Origin: Tieghemiomyces parasiticus
Taxonomy: Eukaryota > Kickxellomycota > Dimargaritomycetes > Dimargaritales > Dimargaritaceae
Assembly: GCA_027575765.1 (NCBI GenBank)
Contig: JANBPT010000298.1
Span: 1-46,706, forward strand
DNA length: 46,706 nucleotides
Reading direction: 5' to 3'
The position numbers and the translations under genes were made by a program. Shown piece after piece: positions 1-9,147 of this stretch (its first letter is position 1; each line of letters opens with the position of its first letter). A model generated the notes under the pieces. That model saw nothing but the letters and a program-made list of their open reading frames with translations, did not search any database and was not told where the DNA came from.

Positions 1-1283
1 CGGTAGGCGTAGAGGTTACACCCAACGGTGAATTTGTAGGTCGGGTTAAAGCGCACGGGGGCCTCGTCGAAGGGTCCAAAGGCTTCACCGTCGTGGCGCA
101 CACGGGTGAGTTCGTCGAACTTGAACAGCGCTTGCTGTTCGGCCGGCGGAAGTGGCACCAGCAGGGGCCGTTGGAGGTTACGCGTGGCACGGTAATTGAG
201 GTCACCGGCAAAGAATACGTGGTGGTGGTCAAACAGGGTCTTTCGGGCGGTTCGGGCTAAGCTGGGGGTAGTTGGTAGGGCCTCAGGCACAATGGTGGGT
301 CGGATGGGGCGGCGCTTCTCGGCGAGGACGCGGTCGTCCCAGTCGCCCTCGGGATTAATGCAGGCTTCGCTACCGTTCCGGTGGCCGAAGCAAAACAGGA
401 GCCGGCGGATAATATTCCGGTAGTCGCGGTTACGCTGGCGTGTGAGATGTTCGTGGGCGGTAAGGTGAGAGCCCACGAAACAGATGCGAATCGGGGGCCG
501 GAGGGCTTCGGTAACGACGTCTGCTGTCGTCGTCCGTGATTCCGATGGGTACCTTTGTGGAGGGTGGACGGCCACACTGATGCCGATGGCGCCCTTGAGA
601 CCTACGTAGGCTGGGCCGGTCCCCACGCGGGTAATCTGAGTCCGGTGCTGGTCAACCAGGGCAGGGTGACCAACGGCAGCCAAAGTGGACTCCTCGAGAC
701 TATACACAAACATGAGCAGCCCGGCGTAATGGTATGTCGCTTGATTCTCGTAATGGAACGACGCGTTAGTGGTGAGGGTCGTGAGAGGGTCGGCGACCAC
801 GGAGGGTGAGGCCCCATGGGCTAGCGTCCAATCGCCGGGGTCGGCCTTGACTTCGAGTTCCGAGTTGCGGAAAGTCCAGCTGAGGTGTTCAGCACTGGGT
901 AGGGCGACCTCGTTACGACCCGTGCGCATACCACGGTTGGCAAGGTTGGTGAGTCGAGTGAGCGAGTTTTGGACCAGCGTGGTGCAGGATCGGATCAGCC
1001 CACGGTTGGCGTCCAGGAGGGCCGTATTAAGCGGGCCGAATTCCTGGAAGGTGATGCAGACCAGGTGTGGGAGACGGAGGTAGCGTGAGTGATGGCTGGC
1101 GAGGTCGTCTGTGGCGTAGTCACTACGGGTATTGACGGACTCCAAAATGCCTTTGAAAAGCCAGGTGTCTAGGGACTGGTAGGGCAGCTTGCTCTGGGCG
1201 TTGTATGTACCCACGAAGACCAGGAGGTCGTCGCCGTTGCCGGTACCGGTTCCGGAGGGCTTCGATGGGTCTGCGGTCGCCAT
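1..1283 (-). CDS. Inositol polyphosphate 5-phosphatase, N-terminal part (runs off left edge)
   Basis: An open minus-strand frame starts at the ATG whose first base is 1283 and is still open at base 3, giving about 427 residues. The family removes the 5-phosphate from phosphoinositides or inositol phosphates at membranes. Visible motifs, in order: VFVGTYNAQSKLP near residue 22 (first strand of the DNase I-like fold, family W/Y-N-x(n)-P), CITFQE near residue 80 (the Mg-binding Glu motif), GSHLTAH near residue 280 (family SHLxAH), FFAGDLNYR near residue 370 (family GDxNYR) and RFNPTYKF near residue 420 (family F.PTYKY). The last catalytic motif, P.WCDRIL, would lie beyond the edge. No other in-frame ATG exists between the upstream stop (about 1435) and 1283, so the start is firm unless there is an upstream exon. 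The catalytic domain begins almost at the N-terminus, so no SAC1 domain precedes it. Confidence 0.85.
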   Translation of the reverse strand, partial: MATADPSKPSGTGTGNGDDLLVFVGTYNAQSKLPYQSLDTWLFKGILESVNTRSDYATDDLASHHSRYLRLPHLVCITFQEFGPLNTALLDANRGLIRSCTTLVQNSLTRLTNLANRGMRTGRNEVALPSAEHLSWTFRNSELEVKADPGDWTLAHGASPSVVADPLTTLTTNASFHYENQATYHYAGLLMFVYSLEESTLAAVGHPALVDQHRTQITRVGTGPAYVGLKGAIGISVAVHPPQRYPSESRTTTADVVTEALRPPIRICFVGSHLTAHEHLTRQRNRDYRNIIRRLLFCFGHRNGSEACINPEGDWDDRVLAEKRRPIRPTIVPEALPTTPSLARTARKTLFDHHHVFFAGDLNYRATRNLQRPLLVPLPPAEQQALFKFDELTRVRHDGEAFGPFDEAPVRFNPTYKFTVGCNLYAY

Positions 1284-2051
1284 GCCCCCCAATACGCTGG
1301 GTGGTGAGGTAATGGATTTAGAAGGCGGGGTGTGATGGGTTGCACCAGGGTACGGTATAGCGCCACAGGGGACTACGGCGATGGGATGGCGGAGGGGTTG
1401 ACCTTGACGGAATGTGGTGGACAAACCGAGGGATCAGTGAATAATGGCCCCGTCGTACGTGGAGGGTGGTGGGCAGGATGGCAAGCTACTTGTCGCTTGC
1501 AAACGGACGGGGCGGAGTTTGAAAGCAAGGAAGGTGACTAAGGATCTCTAGTCTGTCGTCGCTAAGACTTTCACCACCATAGAGCGTTCGATAAAATGGT
1601 TCTAAGCCGGGACTGGTGGACCCAAAGTTTGACAACTGGGACACACACGTTACGCGTGGATGGGGAATAGAAGGATGGGGCTAGCTCTGGCGCAGTATTG
1701 GGCACACGCTCAATATGTACCCAACGCACTAGTTACCCCGCCTCCCCCACCAACTACGGTCTAATGTGAGCAGCTTTCAGCAGCCTAAATGGGCCATAGA
1801 GCCAAACGGTCCGGCCCGTTTCAGGGGATGTCCCTGTCTCACTAGAACACACTGTCAAGTGTGGCGGATGGGCTGTAAGCGAACGTGTGTTTCAGAATCT
1901 TCACCCCATTTATTTCATAAATTATCACCTAAGGCGCGGGGTACCCAAACACAGGAGGGGCTGGGGTGTTTATTATTCAATATACAGATTACTAAATTGA
2001 TTAAGGAAGGGGCTGAAGTAACAGGCGACCGGGCAATACCCCCTCTTGCCT
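1284..2051. other. Intergenic spacer, 5-phosphatase to PCCA
   Basis: This is the upstream region of the 5-phosphatase gene and the downstream region of PCCA. I see no convincing coding frame, RNA gene or repeat in it. Confidence 0.6.
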
Positions 2052-4376
2052 CTACTCCTCTAATTCCATGATGGCCGCCTGTGTCGCCACAATATCGCCA
2101 GCCTTCACATGTACGGCCTTGACTTTACCGGCTCTGGGAGCCCTCAGGACGTTCTGCATCTTCATCGCCTCGACTACGACCAACTCCTCGCCTTTAGCTA
2201 CTGTCTCGCCTCCTATCACATTAACGCTAATCACACGGCCGGGCATAGGCGACTGGACAACCGTGCCAAGGTTTTGCGGGACGCGCTGTTTCATGTGGCA
2301 TATCAGATGGGCCTGGAGCGGCAAGAGAACCTGGAGATCCCAGGGGGTACCGAGGTGTTGTAGGCCGAAGCCGAGCGGAGAAGGACCAAGGTATTGGAGA
2401 GTGGCCGCACCGATGTCGGGTACAGTATTGGTAGGCGTAGTCTCCACCGCGGCCTCCGTGTCTAGTGAACGACCGTGGGTTGGTTGGTAGGTCATTTCGA
2501 CGATGGGTGACTCGATCGCCCAGTTCAGCGTGACCCGCCGGGCCGGTCCGTCTCCGAGAGTGACCGTGAACGCGTTGGGACAACCGAAGGTGACGTGGTC
2601 TTGGATAAGCTGTACGCAGGCACAGGTCGATGCGGGCGGACCGTCGTTGTCGTAGGATACCTCGTCTTCAATACGTTTACTACTGGCGGACCAACGGATT
2701 ACCACCTGCCATGTTGTACGGGGCGGGATAAACCGCTTGCCCGTTGCTGAAGCCGAGGTCGTCAGAGTAGCATTGCGAATCTCTTGAGTGGCGTGGACAA
2801 CCGCGGCAGTCGCGGCAAGCTCGAACCACGAGGTCGCATTCAGGATGTGCCCACGGAAGCCGTGCGGATAGTGTCGCGCCAAAAAGTCGGTAGAAAGCTT
2901 ACCCGACCGAAAATCCGTCCGATTGAGGACGTCGCGGAGCAGGGGGATGTTATGGGTGACCCCGCGGATCACGTAGCGGTCGAGGGCCTGACACAACGTG
3001 GCAATCGCCTCGGTCCGGTCCTGACCGTGGGCACAGAGCTTACTGAGCAGTGAATCGTAATGTATACTGATTTCGCTGCCTTCAACGACCCCAGCATCAC
3101 ACCGTACCGCACCCGACAACTTGGTCGCTGCAAGGGTGGGTTCCTGGTACCGATGTAGGGTCCCGGTACTCGACAGGTACGTGGCAGGGTCCTCAGCGTA
3201 GACGCGGGCCTCGATGGCCCACCCGCGCTGGGGGACCGCGGCCTGGGTCAGACGGAGCGGGTACCCGGCGGCAACTCGAATCATTTCTTCGACGAGATCC
3301 AGCCCTGTGACGTATTCGGTGATGGGATGTTCGACCTGGAGCCGGGTGTTCATCTCCAAAAAATAAAAATTACGGTCGGCATCGACTAGAAATTCCACGG
3401 TACCGGCCGATACGTAACCCACCCCTCGGGCCAGGGCTACAGCCTGTTGCCCCATGGCCCGCCGGGTGGGTTCGTCGAGGTGGGTACTGGGTGTTTCCTC
3501 TATGAGCTTCTGGTTGCGACGCTGGACGGAGCATTCGCGCTCAGGGAGGTACAGCATATGCCCGTGGGTATCGGCCAGGACCTGTACCTCAATATGACGA
3601 GATCGTTCGATGAACTTTTCGATGAGGAGCCGGCCGTCGCCAAAGCTCGACTGGGATTCGGTGGCTGCAAGTTTGAACCCTTCCCGGAGCTCCCGGTCGG
3701 TACGGGCCACACGCATACCTTTGCCGCCGCCGCCAGCTGACGCCTTGATCATGACGGGGTACCCGATGGCGCAGGCCACCGCAAGGGCCTGGGCCGAGTC
3801 GCGTACCACACCGTCGAACCCTGGAATGGTGGTGACCCCAGCCTGTATCGCAATCCGCTTGCTCTGAACCTTATCGCCCATAGCTGCGATGGCCCCCGGG
3901 CCCGGTCCAATGAACACAACACCTGCATTTTGGAGAGCTGACACGAAGACCGGATTCTCCGATAGGAACCCGTACCCGGGGTGCACCGCCTGGGCCCCCG
4001 TTGTGGCTACAGCGTCTAATATACGGTCCACGTTGAGGTAACTCTGGGAAATGGGTGCCGGCCCGATGTGGACGGCCTCGTCAGCCAGGCGAACATGTGG
4101 GCTGTTGACGTCGGCATCGGAGTAGACGGCGACGGTTCGGATGCCAAGTTTACGCGCCGTCCGCATCACTCGACAGGCGATCTCGCCACGGTTGGCCACT
4201 AGGAGCTTGTCAAAGTATTGTTCGGTCTGGTATAGTGGTGTGGTGTGTAGGGCACGGGTGGCAGCCAGGCAACTTCGCCAGCAGTAGAGAGACCCCTCAC
4301 GGGAAAAGCTGGCGAGAGAGCGGAGCATCGGCGTGGAATGCGAGTCTAGGAACCCAGGGGGGAGCAAATGCCTCAT
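2052..4376 (-). CDS. PCCA: Propionyl-CoA carboxylase alpha subunit, mitochondrial
   Basis: This is the biotin-carboxylase/biotin-carrier subunit that makes methylmalonyl-CoA from propionyl-CoA in the mitochondrial matrix, together with the beta subunit PCCB (not in this window). Seen: biotin-carboxylase N-domain from LLVANRGEIACRV (about residue 58), ATP-grasp glycine loop KASAGGGGKGM (about 212), EMNTRLQVEHP (about 345), and a C-terminal biotinyl domain with EAMKMQ; the biotinylated Lys is residue 739 of 774. The middle stretch EGSEISIHYDSLLSKL and YVIRGVTHNIPLLRDVL is typical of PCCA rather than of methylcrotonyl-CoA carboxylase. The second Met (base 4328) opens a presequence rich in Arg and Ser with no acidic residue at its start, so it may be the real start, giving 758 residues. 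Single exon. Identification as PCCA rather than MCCA rests on that middle region. Confidence 0.93.
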   Translation of the reverse strand: MRHLLPPGFLDSHSTPMLRSLASFSREGSLYCWRSCLAATRALHTTPLYQTEQYFDKLLVANRGEIACRVMRTARKLGIRTVAVYSDADVNSPHVRLADEAVHIGPAPISQSYLNVDRILDAVATTGAQAVHPGYGFLSENPVFVSALQNAGVVFIGPGPGAIAAMGDKVQSKRIAIQAGVTTIPGFDGVVRDSAQALAVACAIGYPVMIKASAGGGGKGMRVARTDRELREGFKLAATESQSSFGDGRLLIEKFIERSRHIEVQVLADTHGHMLYLPERECSVQRRNQKLIEETPSTHLDEPTRRAMGQQAVALARGVGYVSAGTVEFLVDADRNFYFLEMNTRLQVEHPITEYVTGLDLVEEMIRVAAGYPLRLTQAAVPQRGWAIEARVYAEDPATYLSSTGTLHRYQEPTLAATKLSGAVRCDAGVVEGSEISIHYDSLLSKLCAHGQDRTEAIATLCQALDRYVIRGVTHNIPLLRDVLNRTDFRSGKLSTDFLARHYPHGFRGHILNATSWFELAATAAVVHATQEIRNATLTTSASATGKRFIPPRTTWQVVIRWSASSKRIEDEVSYDNDGPPASTCACVQLIQDHVTFGCPNAFTVTLGDGPARRVTLNWAIESPIVEMTYQPTHGRSLDTEAAVETTPTNTVPDIGAATLQYLGPSPLGFGLQHLGTPWDLQVLLPLQAHLICHMKQRVPQNLGTVVQSPMPGRVISVNVIGGETVAKGEELVVVEAMKMQNVLRAPRAGKVKAVHVKAGDIVATQAAIMELEE

Positions 4377-6297
4377 ACGCGACGAAGCCAGGAGTAACGG
4401 GAATGGCTTCGGCGCCTTTAGCTGGTGAAAACCAAATGGAAGGTGAAAAAGGGTAATGTGGCGAGTTTACTGTAGGCCAGAAGCGCTAGTAGGTAGGCTT
4501 TGTGGAGATATTCGCCGAGGCCCAAGTGACTGGTTTTCCGCCATTATCTTTGACCCTGTGAATTGCAGAAGGGATTAGGACGGCGGTCTCCAAATTGCCA
4601 ACCAAGCCTATAGCGTCGGACATGTCCATCAGTCTTAGGGTGTGGGCCGGACTGTTCCTACGAGCGACTGCCCTGAGCGAGACGGGCGTTGGCTTCGGTT
4701 GGGAACCAACTTGGGGGTTTCGCGGACGTGCTCAGTAGCGCCTACTACAACTTACCAATCAGTCTGTACCCCGTACGGTCCACGCCTCGATTATTTTCCA
4801 GGGCACGTTTTCACCTGCCGGTGATTTTACCACCGGCCAGTGGTTCCACTCACACTGATCCTGAACCACCATGTCAGGGGCCGAGTAGGTTCCCGGGCAG
4901 CTCACCTCTAAGGGAATGCTACGCTTGAAGTTGTTTGCTACGCAATGTAGTGGTCCCTCGCCTCTTCATCCATCGGATCGCCAGGTTGGCTTCGTTTGAC
5001 CCTCTGCCTACACCCCCTATTAGACAAATAATCTACCCAGGATACGGGAGTTGCTGTCCTTCGATAGCCCGATCAAAACCCTACCCAGGGCCTTGAAGTT
5101 ACTATCAACTTTCTCCGGCTTGGTTGGTGCGTATACGGGTGCGGTGCACTCCCTTGGAGCCCACTCCCAGGACCGACGGGCCCCGGGTATCTGCTCGGTG
5201 GGGTCTTGTCACCTACGGTGAGGTTTAGGTTCATTGCACGCCACTGCTTGATATGAAGTGCTGCGTTTTCGGGGGCTAAATGTTAGCTGAAGACAGAGAG
5301 GTGCCAATTCGTTGGCTCGGCTATTTACGTTGCGGGGTAGACTTGGCGGCTGGAAGGGCAGGAAGACCGTGTTGAGCATGCCAACCCTGGCATGCGGGGG
5401 ACAAGCGAACAACCAGGGCAGTTATTTACAAGTCGTAATCGCGCTGGAGGAGCTCTGTGCAAAGCGCGTAATGGCTGCTCGATATGAGAGGCGGTCTGTC
5501 ATCGCACACAGGGGCGCGGAACGAAGCGCCAGAAACGATGACTCTTGACGGACCCGGCGGTGGCTGGGGAGGACAAAGTGAGACACTGGTGGTGCAAGCG
5601 TCCTCCCAGTATTGTTACCAAAGTCAGCAGATGTCGAGCCCCTGGCCAATAACAGGCGGGGAGGACTTGAAATGTCGGTATATGCGCATTTATAGTCTCT
5701 GAAGCACTTGGAATGGTGTATATTCTTCTCCCAGGGTCGCCGGATGGGGGGCGCTCCTATCCCCCAGCTATAAGCTCACCTGGAATCAGCGCACAAGTTC
5801 TGACGAGTCTAAGATTCCCATCCGCCAGCTCTGCCATTGTCCTTTGCCCTTTTATTAGGGATGGATTAACCTTTATGCTGTTTATGGACCCCCCCCCCCC
5901 CCGCGTCCTTACGCTCCGCCTGAACCATTCAGCCGCCACGCCTTCGACGCCTACTCGTCCATCCTATTGTGGTGAAGATATCACTGCCATCGCCTTTTTG
6001 TCGGCTCTGCCTGTGCTTCCCTTTGGAGGCAGCTCGTCTTCAGAGCGTCGAACTTTTGCTCAACGCACCTGAGAGATTGACTCCTGCAACCTCATTGGCT
6101 TGGCCTCTCCTTCCGCACCCGTTCACCTCCGCTCCCTGCATTTTTTTGACGCCTACTTCATTCGGACCTGATTAAGTCTGGCATGGCCCCTTAGACTCTC
6201 GCACCTGCATTCATCCCTCACGTCCAGCCCCCCGGCCGACTTTGGCCGCGTTCTCCATTCTCACTATCCCTTTCCCTCATTAACCCGTTCGCCTACC
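4377..6297. other. Spacer between divergent PCCA and NUS1, with a C14 tract
   Basis: The right half (about 5700-6297) is pyrimidine-rich on the plus strand and is probably the promoter and 5' leader of the downstream gene. A run of 14 cytosines lies at 5889-5902. Several short frames exist, including one with an ATG at 5713, but none resembles a protein I know. Confidence 0.5.
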
Positions 6298-7638
6298 ATG
6301 GCTTACAAACTCACCGGCGGACTGGTGTATGCCGTCCTGCTCCTGCTATTACAGGCGATCTATATCGCCGTGCGTAGTATCCGCAAGCACGTACTCCGAT
6401 TCCGGGACACGCTGGAGAATGAATGCTTTCGGCGACCAAAGAGGAGCCTCCATGTGACCGAGAAGCTGTCCATCCCGATGCTCCTACCGCACCTGGAAGG
6501 CACGCCGTTCCTCCATCACGATCTCCTTCAGTCGCGCGCCGGTGACATTGGCCGCGTGCAGTTTGCCACCCTCCGTAATGAATTTAGCAAGCTTCCCAAG
6601 CGCCCCGAGCACTTCAGCGTGGCCCTGCCAACGGGATCCTCCACTTCCCGGTTGCAGCTGAAAACTCCACTGTCGGTTCCCTTCTCCCTCAAGCAGCGTG
6701 TCCAGGACCGTATGAACCTCCTGCTGTGTCACCACTACACCCTCAAAAACAGCTACCAGCGCCCTGACCATAATAATACTCGTACCGCCCAAGAGACCAC
6801 CGTGGCCGCCATCGCCCGCCTGGCCTTCTGGTCCTTGGCCGCTGGTATCCCCTATTTGAGCGTGTACCAGCCCCAGTGGCACTTGTTGACAAGTTCCTCC
6901 GAGGATTACCCTTGTAACCCGATTGCCGCGAAGGACGACGAGACGGTGCCCCACAACCGGCACCGAAAAATCATCCCGCTTCCGGTGAACCTTCTGCTCC
7001 AGGCCCTCGACCTGGTCCGGTACAGCGCCCAGATGCCCCCTGTCACGGCTGAAGGGCTCAAGAAGGGCACCCTGGATAAGAGCTCGGAGGCCCTCGAGAC
7101 GAAGGCGCTGCCTATCCTCCAGATTCTCACCCGTGGTAGGGCTAGTCCGCCCCGCATCGTTGTGGTGTACCGCAATCGTCGTTTCATCGTAGGCCAGGAC
7201 GACAATGGCAAGTCCGCTGTGACCAGCGTCTCGGGCGCCGACACCATCGAACTACGCGCCCGGCTTACAGCCGCTGCTACGGAGGCCAGTGAACTCAACC
7301 CCCCGCAGACCCTCGAGATCCACCTCCTGGACGCCCAGGAAGGCCTGCCCAAACTGGCCCAACTGGCTGAGACGCTTAGTACCGCGGTACAACGAGGCGA
7401 ACTGACCCTGGGCGCGATCGATGTAAAGCGGGTCGACGCCCACATGCGGTTGGCTACCCCAGTCGAACCCAAACTCGTGCTTCTGACGGGTGGCCCATTC
7501 TCCGTGAACCTCTACCCGGCCTGGGCCATGCGCCACGCCGAGATCCAGCACGCCGGCGAGTACGAAAGCGTCCGTCTCGACGCCGTGCGTCGCGCTCTCT
7601 ACCGGTTCGCCAAGTGCCAGCAGCGCTTCGGCAAGTAA
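6298..7638 (+). CDS. NUS1: Dehydrodolichyl diphosphate synthase complex subunit NUS1 (NgBR-like)
   Basis: NUS1 is the non-catalytic partner of the cis-prenyltransferase (Rer2/DHDDS type) that makes the dolichol precursor at the endoplasmic reticulum. Seen: an N-terminal membrane segment at about residues 8-26 (GLVYAVLLLLLQAIYIAV), a family motif ending YLSVYQPQ near residue 190, and a C-terminal region LVLLTGGPFSVNLYPAWAMR followed by the last residues CQQRFGK. The terminal RxG motif is the one NUS1 proteins use to complete the partner's active site, and it is intact. The protein is 446 residues, longer than human NgBR (about 290) and yeast Nus1 (about 375). The extra length is mostly a charged linker around residues 200-225. 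ATG context is CTACCATGG. Single exon. Overall similarity is low, as usual for this family, so the call rests on the order of motifs. Confidence 0.85.
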   Translation: MAYKLTGGLVYAVLLLLLQAIYIAVRSIRKHVLRFRDTLENECFRRPKRSLHVTEKLSIPMLLPHLEGTPFLHHDLLQSRAGDIGRVQFATLRNEFSKLPKRPEHFSVALPTGSSTSRLQLKTPLSVPFSLKQRVQDRMNLLLCHHYTLKNSYQRPDHNNTRTAQETTVAAIARLAFWSLAAGIPYLSVYQPQWHLLTSSSEDYPCNPIAAKDDETVPHNRHRKIIPLPVNLLLQALDLVRYSAQMPPVTAEGLKKGTLDKSSEALETKALPILQILTRGRASPPRIVVVYRNRRFIVGQDDNGKSAVTSVSGADTIELRARLTAAATEASELNPPQTLEIHLLDAQEGLPKLAQLAETLSTAVQRGELTLGAIDVKRVDAHMRLATPVEPKLVLLTGGPFSVNLYPAWAMRHAEIQHAGEYESVRLDAVRRALYRFAKCQQRFGK

Positions 7639-8098
7639 ACTGTTATGATGTGGATGACGGTACGGTGTGCCTTCCAGCTCTTATCTAGTCGCCCTACTTA
7701 TTATGTACAGCTTTATTTCACCCTTTTCTTCACCAAATATGCGCCACGGGTTGATTATTATTCACTTCCACTTGACCGTGGCGCTTGTATCGTTACCCCT
7801 TCCCCCTTCGCCATTCTTCTTAGCCGTGAAACCCTGGTCTCAAATTGTCAATGGCAGAACTAACGTGGTCCACCTACCACTGTCTACCCTAAGAAACCCC
7901 ACTTGATCTACAGCGTCCCTCGTCTCAACATAAACGCCACCACTGAACCAGTAGTCTCCGGTTGCAATCTCGCACATGGGCCATGGTCAAGGCAAATGGT
8001 ACTGATTTTATAGATGATGAGGTTACCATAAACTGTAATTAGAGGCTAAAGCAAGGATATGGCGGGGTCTACTGGCCGTTTAAGGCAGACAACAAGGG
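7639..8098. other. Spacer between convergent NUS1 and MRPL32
   Basis: This is the 3' flank of both genes. It is relatively A+T-rich around 7680-7780. No coding or RNA signal was recognised. Confidence 0.6.
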
Positions 8099-8509
8099 CT
8101 ACAGCAGCCCGGTGTCCTTCTTGAACTGCTGGAACTTGGTCTTGATGTCCCCGTAGCAGTAGAGGCACAAGTGGTGCATCAGCTTATTCCGGCCGCAGGC
8201 AGGACATTTGTTGATATCCTTGCGGTCTTTGATGGCCTTGTTAGAGTCCCGCATGCGCCGCCTGCTGTGGGTGGTGTGTTTCTTAGGAACGGCCCGGAGG
8301 ATAGCCTCCTCGAGGAACTGGCCCACCCGCTGCCGTAGGGACTCGCCATACGACTGGATCCCGGCCCATAGTGAGGGGGTGAGGGTGCCGGCAGAGCTGG
8401 CAAGGGTGAAGGAGCGCGTCTGAACGGGGAGCGTCCGCACGGCGCGGGCGAGAGTGCCGCTACGAGTAAGGGCGCTCATGGTAGAAGTGAGAAATCGGAA
8501 ACGGTACAA
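8099..8509 (-). CDS. MRPL32: Mitochondrial large-subunit ribosomal protein bL32m
   Basis: This is a structural protein of the large subunit of the mitochondrial ribosome. Seen: an N-terminal targeting region rich in Arg, Ser and Thr with no acidic residue in the first 50; the family signature AVPKKHTTHSRRRMR at about residues 74-88, where the conserved AVPKK marks the start of the mature protein; and a zinc ribbon formed by CPAC (about 102) and CLYC (about 115). Length 136 residues is usual for the family. A second in-frame Met at residue 11 (base 8479) opens the cleaner presequence and may be the true start. The gene is divergent from the threonyl-tRNA synthetase gene, with 638 bp between the start codons. 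Confidence 0.93.
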   Translation of the reverse strand: MYRFRFLTSTMSALTRSGTLARAVRTLPVQTRSFTLASSAGTLTPSLWAGIQSYGESLRQRVGQFLEEAILRAVPKKHTTHSRRRMRDSNKAIKDRKDINKCPACGRNKLMHHLCLYCYGDIKTKFQQFKKDTGLL

Positions 8510-9147
8510 GGAAGGGAGTATATATGAATCAGTAAATGGGCGCTAGGAGCGGCGAGACCTTATTAGCAGAGGGCTAGGTTGATACAAATGGGAGGTGCGG
8601 TGGTGGATTAGGTTGGACGGTACCGATTGAATTGGCCAGATCGGTTCCAGTTAGGGGGCATGCTGGTAGATGGCTGATCTGGTCGCTCCCTCGCACGGCA
8701 CTGACCGCATGGAATTGTCTGCAAGGTCACTTGAGGTCAGGTGACCCAAAGTCATCTGAACTTTGTGGTGTGGGTTGATGGGCAGGCTCTCCAATTATCC
8801 CACCTTCCTACGCTCACGCCCGCTCTCTCGGGTTCCATCGACTGCGACTGACTCACCTCACTAAGCCTGCTTCCAGAGGTTACCAAAGGCTGCAGGCCCA
8901 AGGCCATACACATTCATCAGATCAACGCCCACTCGGCTCTTTTTTTTTACGTCACCTGGTGAGCCCGTCACACCCACTCACCTCGGTTGCCGACCCGCCC
9001 ACCTTGCTGCCTGGCTCCTTCCCGCGCTTCATCCGCTCTACATTAGTTACTTCATACAAGCGCTACCTATTATTTGAAACTCCTACCCGCTTCAGGATTT
9101 ATTCTTACCACTCTTCTAGTCAAACGTCCTGGCTCCCCCATCACATC
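8510..9147. promoter_or_regulatory. Divergent promoter region, MRPL32 and threonyl-tRNA synthetase
   Basis: This shared upstream region separates two divergently transcribed translation genes. The side next to the synthetase (about 8800-9140) is pyrimidine-rich and contains a T-run at 8940-8948 followed by ACGTCA at 8949-8954, which resembles a CRE/ATF half site. From 8779 to 9147 one frame stays open into the synthetase ORF (see findings). Confidence 0.4.

Noticed and set aside
1766..2071. A 101-codon plus-strand frame ending in PCCA.
   Set aside because: No protein-like features; it overlaps the 3' end of PCCA on the other strand.
6484..7472. Two long minus-strand frames opposite NUS1.
   Set aside because: They are antisense shadows of the NUS1 coding frame; the plus-strand protein has the family motifs.
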